Below, piece after piece: positions 55,347 through 61,527 of a DNA stretch of 64,000 bases. Under the pieces are notes generated by a model. It was not told where the DNA came from, ran no database searches, and saw only the letters and a list, made by a program, of their open reading frames with translations. The position numbers and the translations under genes are program-made. Source of the stretch: Marinilabilia rubra (GTDB lineage Bacteria; Bacteroidota; Bacteroidia; Bacteroidales; Marinilabiliaceae); contig NZ_QEWP01000021.1 of the NCBI RefSeq assembly GCF_003121985.1, positions 17,075 through 81,074 on the forward strand, in the 5' to 3' direction. The first letter of the stretch is position 1; the number at the start of each line of letters is the position of its first letter.

Positions 55347-56068
55347 AACTTTGAGTTTTTCAATGAGTTAATTATTATTGTAAAACTACAGACAAGAAAT
55401 TTGAATGTCAAACAATTCGGGTAGAATATGTGACAAACGTCATTCATATTTACATAAAAGGTTGATTTTTTGTGAGGAAAGGCCTCCCCTGGTCCCTCCA
55501 AAGGAGGAGGAAAGGGCCTCCCCTAACCCCTCCAAAGGAGGGGAACTGGTAGCTCTGTTGTTTTATTTGTTTCTGTTAAGGGGAAGGGAGCTGTTTAATT
55601 GCAACTAATCAGGAATATACGACACCTTCGGCGTCGCCTTTGTTAATAATTCCTTTTCTAAAGAATGGGGGCTGTCTCAAAAGTATAAAACACCAAAAGA
55701 GTGTCATGTTGAGCGTAAGCGAAACATCTGTTTATCAAGGAAAAGATTCTTCGACAAGCTCAGAATGACATTCAACATAGAAGACAGCCTCATAGTTTTG
55801 CCTCCATAAAGATACCTCCCTATCCCCCCCTGCCCCTCGTTTGTAACGAGGGGCTGTTAACCAGTCGTCTGTGACGACCATTCTCCCATTAAAAACACCC
55901 CCTTTTTGTTTTGATATACATAGGTCTCGTCAAAGACGAGTTATGGGGAGCCCCTCGTTGCAAACGAGGGGGAGTGAAAACAGATTTTTAATGGAGAACT
56001 CGTATGCAGGAAATGATTCTCTGTCTATTATGAGCGAAGAATCTCTGAGAAAAAACAGGATAAACTTC
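55347..56068. repeat. composite repeat region, copy A
   Basis: It contains two CCTCCCC repeats (55481-55510, 55515-55544), then the composite block (about 55545-55972) that recurs at 57746-58165 and, shortened, at 59238-59512. Inside it are GTTAATTGCAAC-type sequence, a nested 120-base inverted-repeat unit (55670-55789) and four palindromes: 55833-55853, 55864-55878, 55926-55940 and 55951-55972. No gene is seen. Confidence 0.8.
55670..55789. mobile_element. nested 120-base inverted-repeat unit, copy A
   Basis: It begins GGCTGTCTCAAAAG and ends AGACAGCC, with GTCATGTTGAGCGTAAGCGA and AAGATTCTTCGACAAGCTCA inside. The second copy (57871-57990) has the same length, and composite copy C lacks the whole unit, as expected of an insertion. 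Confidence 0.7.
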
Positions 56069-57604
56069 TTAATCATAAAAAAAATCTGCAAACCTTTTTT
56101 CAATGGTCTCTATCTCTGAACTTGACAAACCTGAAAATTCTTTTTCTCTGGCTCTTTTAGACAGTTTTCCTCCATTCTGTTCCAGAAAACGAACCAGAAG
56201 CGCTACTATTTTGTCAGGCATTTCAAACTCGTCATCCAAAAAGTGCTTAAATCCGTCATATTGTTCCAAATACCTCACCTCCTGAGGGATGATATTAAAA
56301 ATCGTATCAGCAACACAATCGTAAAGAAATTCTGCCTGAGGAGTTGCATCGAAGTAACGGTAGAAATCAGCTGTTTCGTTTTGCACCTTCACGTTATTGT
56401 CGGCTGTTTGTTCCCAATCAATAAAATCAAGAATAGGCTGTGAATATTGTTGAAGAACATTGCGATAATCATTTATGTAGTCAAGAATAGATGTGGAAAC
56501 CGGAAAAATAAGCCCCTGCTTTGTAAAACTTTTCCTTGCCAGTATATGGTGGATCAAATAACGATGAATTCGTCCGTTGCCATCCTGAAAGGGATGAATA
56601 AAAACAAACCCAAAGGCCACCATTGCAGCAGCCACAACAGGATCAATTTCTTCCTCTTCCAATAAATGACTGGCAGCTATAAGACCTGACATAAGTTGGC
56701 CAAGATCCTTCCAACGGGCTGAAATATGTTCCGGCAGCGGTTCTCCTGTTGACCGATCATGCTCCCCCACAAAACCTCCATCGTGGCGAAAACCCAGCTT
56801 TACAAACCTGGTATTTTCAATAACCATTTGTTGCAACCTGATTAATTCATCCTTGCTAAGTGCGTTCCCCCCAGCCTGGCCAATTGCTTTTCCCCAACGG
56901 GCAGCCCGCTTACTTTTAGGACTCTCCCCTTCGATGGAAAAAGAGGCTTTTGAATCCTTCAATAATAAAAAGGCGGAGGCTCGTTGTAACAAATCTTTGT
57001 GGACATTACTCAAACGTTTATTCTGTTGCTCGGATAATCGGGCATGGGAATAGTTTACCAATTTTTCAGTCTTAAATACAAGTGGACAAAAGTCACGTGT
57101 TCCCGGCAGGTTATTGATTATTCGATGCCGCTTTGAACGTGTTCCCCTTATTGCAAATTGTGTCTTTTCATCCAATAGTTTCACATAGTTACCTTTTTGA
57201 ATATCTGGCATATCCAAAGCATCCATCATCAGCCATTCATACAAAAACCAGATTTTGCGACTGTATTGTCCGGTTGGTTTTCCGGATATCATAGAAACTA
57301 TTTCGGAAGACGGTATTTTTTCAAACAGCTTTTTAAAAAATAACAGGTTGACTCCTTCGTACTTTAAGGCAAAAACCAGGTGGCTGTATAGATTATTATC
57401 CGGAAGGTGGCGGGAAGTAAATACCTGCCAGCTTCTATCGCGATATTGACGGTTTTTATAACTGATTAATGCTAGTCGCCCTGGCATAGGCATTGGAAGG
57501 CTGAGAGCCTCGATAACAGCCCCATAACCAGCCAATCTTGCCTCTTCAGGGGCTGTTCGGCCATGAAAAACGGTTATTTCACGTGATATATGTATATTTT
57601 CCAT
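56069..57604 (-). CDS. Fic family protein (AMPylase) with built-in inhibitory motif
   Basis: This 511-residue protein transfers AMP (or another nucleotide moiety) to a target hydroxyl. The Fic catalytic motif HPFQDGNGRIHRYL is intact at residues 337-345 (His and the GNGR anion-binding loop). An N-terminal inhibitory helix motif SFSIEG (pattern [ST]xxxE[GN]) near residue 221 marks a class II, self-inhibited Fic. The N-terminus (TVFHGRTAPEEARLAGYGAVIEAL) and C-terminus (SKRAREKEFSGLSSSEIETIEKRF) add helical domains; the latter may be a winged helix for DNA binding. No separate antitoxin gene is needed. The gene lies alone between composite repeats A and B. Confidence 0.9.
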   Translation of the reverse strand: MENIHISREITVFHGRTAPEEARLAGYGAVIEALSLPMPMPGRLALISYKNRQYRDRSWQVFTSRHLPDNNLYSHLVFALKYEGVNLLFFKKLFEKIPSSEIVSMISGKPTGQYSRKIWFLYEWLMMDALDMPDIQKGNYVKLLDEKTQFAIRGTRSKRHRIINNLPGTRDFCPLVFKTEKLVNYSHARLSEQQNKRLSNVHKDLLQRASAFLLLKDSKASFSIEGESPKSKRAARWGKAIGQAGGNALSKDELIRLQQMVIENTRFVKLGFRHDGGFVGEHDRSTGEPLPEHISARWKDLGQLMSGLIAASHLLEEEEIDPVVAAAMVAFGFVFIHPFQDGNGRIHRYLIHHILARKSFTKQGLIFPVSTSILDYINDYRNVLQQYSQPILDFIDWEQTADNNVKVQNETADFYRYFDATPQAEFLYDCVADTIFNIIPQEVRYLEQYDGFKHFLDDEFEMPDKIVALLVRFLEQNGGKLSKRAREKEFSGLSSSEIETIEKRFADFFYD

Positions 57605-57611
57605 GATTTTT

Positions 57612-57650
57612 CGTGAAAAGCAATTATTTAAGCAAATATACGTGAAAATT
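57612..57650 (-). promoter_or_regulatory. Fic gene -7 box with flanking TTTTCACG boxes
   Basis: On the reverse strand TATATTTG lies at 57633-57640. TTTTCACG occurs immediately before it (57641-57648) and again after it (57612-57619), a direct repeat spaced by 29 bases that could be a regulator site. Confidence 0.5.
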
Positions 57651-57870
57651 TATTATAATCCATGAAAAACAGATTTGTTGGGGCCTCCCCTAACCCCTCC
57701 AATAAGAGAGGAAAGGGCCTCCCCTGGCCCCTCCGAAGGAGGGGGATTGGTAGTCCTGTGGTTTTAGTTGTTTCTGTTAAGGGAAAGAAAGTTTTTTAAT
57801 TGCAACAAATCAGGAATGTACGACACCTTCAGCGTCGGGTTTTTTGACAATTCCTTTTCTAAAGAATGGG

Positions 57871-57990
57871 GGCTGTCTCAAAAGTATAAAACACCAAAAG
57901 AGTGCCATGTTGAGCGTAAGCGAAACATCTGTTTATCAAGGAAAAGATTCTTCGACAAGCTCAGAATGACATTCAACATAGAAGACAGCC
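57871..57990. mobile_element. nested 120-base inverted-repeat unit, copy B
   Basis: Same ends and length as the unit at 55670-55789, nearly identical internally (a few substitutions). GGCTGTCT at the left and AGACAGCC at the right. Confidence 0.7.
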
Positions 57991-58174
57991 TCATAGTTTT
58001 GCCTCCATAAAGATACCTCCCTACCCCCCCTGCCCCTTGTTTGCAGCGAGGGGCTGTTAACCAGTCGTCTGTGACGACCATTTGCCCGCTGAAAACACAC
58101 CCTTTTTGTTTTGAAGTAAACGAGTCTCGTCAAAGACGAGTTATGAGAAACCCCTCGTTGTAAACTTTAAGAAG

Positions 58175-58261
58175 TGACGTTTTGATTTCAAAAAAACGAC
58201 ATTTTGCTTTTCTTCTCCCTGTTTTGTATATTTGTCTTATACCAATCGACATTTTAACTTT
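58175..58261 (+). promoter_or_regulatory. Xre/RES promoter with three CGACATTTT-like repeats
   Basis: TTTG at about 58203 and TATATTTG at 58227-58234 (spacing about 20) match the -33/-7 consensus. Three direct repeats, TGACGTTTTGATTT (58175), CGACATTTTGCTTT (58197) and CGACATTTTAACTTT (58247), bracket it and are candidate operators for the antitoxin. Confidence 0.55.
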
Positions 58262-58266
58262 GTCTT

Positions 58267-58761
58267 ATGATTACACAGCAAAAACCCGGAGGTAGAAATA
58301 AACGTTCTACAAAGGACACCCAACAATCCATAAAACTCACCATGGAAAAGCTTTTTAAGGATAATAGTAACTCACCTAAAAGCAAACAGATTTTTTTGGA
58401 AAGTTTAGAAGAAAAAAACTTGTCCAGTTCTGAATTTGATACTTTCGTTAAACAAGCATTAAATTTGGGTCTAACGAAAAAAGAATATGCCAATTATTTA
58501 CATGTAAATGCAAGAACACTGGATAGAAACTTAAAAGAAAAATTCACTTTGGATGTTGATAAGAAAGAAAAAATCTTGCTTCTCTGGCAATTAATGAAAA
58601 GAGGAATAGAGGTATTTGGGAGTGAGGAAAAATTTTCTTTATGGATTAGGGAATATAATACAGCACTTCAAAAGAAACCAATTGATTTGTTTTCATCAAT
58701 AACAGGCATTGAAATGGCAAATAACCTATTAACCCGGATTCAGTATGGCGTATTCTCTTGA
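58267..58761 (+). CDS. Xre/MbcA/ParS-type antitoxin (DUF2384)
   Basis: This 164-residue cytoplasmic antitoxin neutralises the RES toxin encoded directly downstream and probably represses the shared promoter. The N-terminal part carries a helix-turn-helix region (LNLGLTKKEYANYLHVNARTLDRNL) with low similarity to Xre. The C-terminal toxin-binding domain is the DUF2384 type (IEVFGSEEKFSLWIREYNTALQKKP, ending ANNLLTRIQYGVFS). A TATATTTG/TTTG promoter with three direct repeats stands just upstream. Its end overlaps the toxin start by 17 bases, a normal arrangement for translational coupling in toxin-antitoxin pairs. Confidence 0.9.
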   Translation: MITQQKPGGRNKRSTKDTQQSIKLTMEKLFKDNSNSPKSKQIFLESLEEKNLSSSEFDTFVKQALNLGLTKKEYANYLHVNARTLDRNLKEKFTLDVDKKEKILLLWQLMKRGIEVFGSEEKFSLWIREYNTALQKKPIDLFSSITGIEMANNLLTRIQYGVFS

Positions 58762-59245
58762 AGTATACCGTATTTGTAAGACAGAGTATGCCGGCGATTT
58801 GAAAGGAACAGGAGCCTATAAAGTAGGAGGCAGGTGGAATACACCGGGTAATTATATGCTATATACTTCCTCTTCAGTTTCATTAAGTATGCTTGAAGTT
58901 TTAGTTAATTTCTCTCCATCAACCTTTCCTGAAGGCATGAGTTTAGTGATAATAAGTATCCCAACAGATTCAATCAGCGAATTATCAATTGAAAACCTAA
59001 ATGATAAATGGGCCAGCCTACCCATTGATTATTTTTCACAATCTGTTGGTGATGCGTGGTTGGAATCAAAGGAATCTCTCACCCTCACAGTGCCAAGTGT
59101 AATAAATCCAAGAGAAATAAACTATTTGGTAAACCCTTTGCATCCTGATTTTAATAAGGTACATATTAAAGAAATCCTTCCGTGGAACTTTGACTCAAGA
59201 TTAATGTGGCCTCCCCTGGCCCCTCCAAAGGAGGGGGATTGGTAG
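58745..59245 (+). CDS. RES-domain toxin with repeat-encoded C-terminus
   Basis: This toxin of about 166 residues belongs to the RES family, whose members degrade cellular NAD+. Conserved residues expected for catalysis are in place: Arg9 (VYRICKT), Arg30 in KVGGRWN, Tyr40 in YMLYTSSS and Glu51 in SMLEVLVNF. The remaining fold ends with EILPWNFDSRLMW. The last dozen residues (PPLAPPKEGDW) are encoded by a CCTCCCCTGGCCCCTCCAAAGGAGGGG repeat that starts at 59208 and brings the stop at 59243-59245, so the natural C-terminus was probably cut or replaced. The change lies beyond the catalytic part, so the toxin may still be active. Paired with the Xre antitoxin. Confidence 0.88.
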   Translation: MAYSLEVYRICKTEYAGDLKGTGAYKVGGRWNTPGNYMLYTSSSVSLSMLEVLVNFSPSTFPEGMSLVIISIPTDSISELSIENLNDKWASLPIDYFSQSVGDAWLESKESLTLTVPSVINPREINYLVNPLHPDFNKVHIKEILPWNFDSRLMWPPLAPPKEGDW

Positions 59246-59550
59246 TCCTGTGGTTTTAGTTGTTTCTGTTAAGGGAAAGGAAGTTTTTTAATTGCAACAA
59301 ATCAGGAATGTACGACACCTTCGGCATTGCGTTTTTTGACCATTCCGTTTTCTATAAACATACCTCACTATTTCCCACCTCTGCCCCTCGTTTGTAACGA
59401 GGAGCTGTTAAACTGTCGTCTGTGACGACATAGTCAACCAAACGAACTAAGTGATATTTGTAAAACAACTCGTCACAGACGAGATCTTAACGATCCCTCG
59501 TTGCAAACGAGGAATCGTTACAGCTCCTATGTACCTCTATAAACAAAGAA
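59246..59550. repeat. composite repeat region, copy C (lacks nested unit)
   Basis: After the CCTCCCC repeat (59208-59237), the segment TCCTGTGGTTTTAGTTGTTT and the GCAACAAATCAGGAATGTAC block match copies A and B, but the 120-base nested unit is absent between TTCCG and CATACCTCAC. The palindromes CTCGTTTGTAACGAG, GTCGTCTGTGACGAC, CTCGTCACAGACGAG and CTCGTTGCAAACGAG follow. No gene. Confidence 0.8.
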
Positions 59551-59967
59551 CTATCCTTTTTCTTTAGTATTTATCAACGTTTTAACCACAGAAATGAATT
59601 CCTCAGCTAAAGGAAGTATTTCTTCGGCCATATCTCTATCATATCTCACAAAATCATCGTAATCCCCTGTTATTCTATCATTAAATAACTGGTTATAAAA
59701 ACGGCCCAGTCGTGGAGAAACCTTTTTCTCAACAACAAAGTGAAGTCCAAACATCTGTTTTACTCCTGCGTGTGTCCGTGCTGCAATCCCTTGTTTAACC
59801 AGTAAAGCAATCACAGCATAGTAACAGGCATAATATAACCGATTTACTGCTGCATTGAAAAAAGAATTATCAATTAAAGTTTTGGCTTCCATCAAAGTCT
59901 CTTTGGCTCTTTCTAATCGGTACTCAGACAATGCATTAATGCTCCCGGGATCCATTTTTTCTTTCAT
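59551..59967 (-). CDS. HEPN-domain protein (toxin of a HEPN/MNT pair)
   Basis: This 138-residue helical protein of the HEPN superfamily has the pattern EYRLERAKETLMEAKTLIDNSFFNAAVNRLYYACYYAVIALL and NDRITGDYDDFVRYDRDMAEEI. This is typical of the HEPN partner of minimal nucleotidyltransferases. Many such HEPN proteins are ribonucleases with an Arg-x4-6-His motif; here the arginine in VNRLYYACYY is not followed by histidine at the usual distance, so RNase activity is doubtful. It overlaps the MNT gene by 4 bases (ATGA-type). The pair sits beyond composite repeat C. Confidence 0.85.
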   Translation of the reverse strand: MKEKMDPGSINALSEYRLERAKETLMEAKTLIDNSFFNAAVNRLYYACYYAVIALLVKQGIAARTHAGVKQMFGLHFVVEKKVSPRLGRFYNQLFNDRITGDYDDFVRYDRDMAEEILPLAEEFISVVKTLINTKEKG

Positions 59968-60278
59968 AATGGCACCCCTTCATTTTGAATATTAACATAA
60001 AAAGGTGTCTTAAATGGGCGATTTTCCCATTCTTTCCTTGAAAAAACCACAGGGCTAACAACAACACCTGTTTCCAGTTCCAGATCAAATAAAGGGCCGG
60101 TCACTGCACTCCTATCACTGTAAGTTAGAGGATACTTATTGAGCAAAATGAGAACATCAATATCTGAATCAGGCCGGGAATCCCCCCTTGCTTCTGACCC
60201 AAAAAGAATAATCCTTGCATCAGGATTCTCTTTTTTCACAACGCTTTTAATTTCATTAATAATCTCTCGCCTGTTCAT
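59964..60278 (-). CDS. minimal nucleotidyltransferase (MNT) domain protein
   Basis: This 104-residue nucleotidyltransferase-fold protein shows IILFGSEARGDSRPDSDIDVLILL, the GS(x)n-DxD motif for nucleotide and metal binding. The MNT member of such pairs acts as antitoxin by transferring AMP to the HEPN partner in characterised MntA/HepT systems. It is the first gene of the pair; the HEPN gene starts on its stop codon. The remainder is a short beta-rich C-terminus (LELETGVVVSPVVFSRKEWENRPFKTPFYVNI). The assignment as antitoxin is by analogy. Confidence 0.88.
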   Translation of the reverse strand: MNRREIINEIKSVVKKENPDARIILFGSEARGDSRPDSDIDVLILLNKYPLTYSDRSAVTGPLFDLELETGVVVSPVVFSRKEWENRPFKTPFYVNIQNEGVPL

Positions 60279-60421
60279 GGAACACTTGCCTGATTAGTAT
60301 GCAATAATTTTAAAGATAAGAAATTTTGGCCAAAAAGGAAACTGTAGCAGGTTAATTGCAACAAATCAGAAATATACGACCAGGGTACAAAGATGGATCG
60401 AAAGAGGTACAGTTATAAATG

Positions 60422-60443
60422 AAAAACAGGCCGAAGGCCTGTT
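60422..60443 (-). terminator. terminator of the radical SAM / LtaS-GDPD operon
   Basis: On the reverse strand AACAGGCC-TTC-GGCCTGTTTTTC is a perfect hairpin with T run, about 40 bases past the radical SAM stop codon. Confidence 0.85.
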
Positions 60444-60482
60444 CTTGATCAATGATAATTTTTATGGATAGAAAGCAACTCA

Positions 60483-61493
60483 TCATGAGAGGTCTTCATA
60501 TTTTAATGATTTATCCAATCCGTTACCTTCACTATTCTTTCTAAGAAAAACCTTCCAGAGCTGAGGAATCCATTTATCGGATTTCCGATATTCTGAAAAT
60601 GAAGATTGTTGCCAGTTGACATCCAATTGACCGGCGGTTTTTGGAGAAATATAAGTATATACAAGTCCGGCTATATCAGAATCATGATTAGGCTTGTCAT
60701 AGGATGCGTCCATGGTATTGGCAAGTAACCTTATATTTCTTTGACCGCATTCTTCTTCCAAAATCCTGATGGTTTCATTGTACTTAGGAATTAAGTCTTC
60801 CGTCAGCTGTTTTCTGTATTTTCCACCGATGTCCATAATGGGACGGATCTGCAACACATCAACAGGCAATTGTCTAAATACTTCAAAAAAGTCTTTCAAC
60901 TCCTCAAGATTCTCTGAATTGACGGTATAATTTATTCGAATGGCTGGTTTCTTTTTATCTCCAGATTGCTCACGGATCTGTTTAATATTTGCCATTACCT
61001 CCAGAAACTTTTCATAACTGGCCCCGGTCATGAATTTCTCGTAGGTTCCTTTTTTCACCCCATGTACTGAGAGCGTGATCTCTCTCACTCCCGTTTCTTT
61101 CATAACCTCAATGTCATGACGCTTTAATGTTTGTCCATTGGTGACGATGCCAATATCCGGAACACCATACTTTTTGGCCAGTTTAAAAAGTTCAAGATAT
61201 CCTGGATGCTTGGTGGGTTCAGCTCCACAACCAACCATCAGCTGAAAGGACCGGGGAAATAACACACGCGCAATCCCTTCCATCTCTTCTTTGGTAAGAG
61301 CTCCTTTTTGCTTTTTCCGAAATTCAGCAGAACTAAAGCTGCACATCCGGCAAGCCAGATTGCAGCCCAATACCGGGTCTATCCGGATAGAAAGATGCCG
61401 GAGACCAAATTTGGATGCTGCAAGCAGTCCAAGAAGCTTGAGTCTGCGGCTTTTTATGCGTTGGTGAAGACGCAGGAGGGTGTAGAAAGTCAT
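60483..61493 (-). CDS. radical SAM protein without an auxiliary-cluster domain
   Basis: This 336-residue cytoplasmic enzyme binds a 4Fe-4S cluster and S-adenosylmethionine. The cluster motif is GCNLACRMCSF (CxxxCxxC), followed by the GGE-like region QLMVGCGAEPTKHPGYLELF, VTNGQTLKRHDIEVM and ITLSVHGVKKGTYEKFMTG, the usual radical SAM barrel. The C-terminus (VDVLQIRPIMDIGG and LDVNWQQSSFSEYRKS) shows no cysteine-rich SPASM domain. The frame is open to 61610, but those residues overlap the end of the upstream gene, so the ATG at 61493 is used. It lies 34 bases after the LtaS-GDPD gene and ends in a hairpin terminator, so the two form an operon. The substrate is unknown. Confidence 0.85.
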   Translation of the reverse strand: MTFYTLLRLHQRIKSRRLKLLGLLAASKFGLRHLSIRIDPVLGCNLACRMCSFSSAEFRKKQKGALTKEEMEGIARVLFPRSFQLMVGCGAEPTKHPGYLELFKLAKKYGVPDIGIVTNGQTLKRHDIEVMKETGVREITLSVHGVKKGTYEKFMTGASYEKFLEVMANIKQIREQSGDKKKPAIRINYTVNSENLEELKDFFEVFRQLPVDVLQIRPIMDIGGKYRKQLTEDLIPKYNETIRILEEECGQRNIRLLANTMDASYDKPNHDSDIAGLVYTYISPKTAGQLDVNWQQSSFSEYRKSDKWIPQLWKVFLRKNSEGNGLDKSLKYEDLS

Positions 61494-61527
61494 GAGAATC
61501 TTTTTTTTAAAACAAAATAAAATGCAC

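Larger units (their letters stand above)
57605..58266. repeat. composite repeat region, copy B, plus two promoters
   Basis: The region begins with the leftward Fic promoter, continues with two CCTCCCC repeats (57682-57711, 57716-57745) and the composite block to about 58165, including a nested 120-base unit at 57871-57990, and ends with the rightward Xre/RES promoter region. No gene. Confidence 0.8.

Noticed and set aside
60300..60421. Additional gene between HEPN/MNT and the radical SAM operon
   Set aside because: The gap holds only the MNT promoter region and a terminator hairpin; no frame of useful length.
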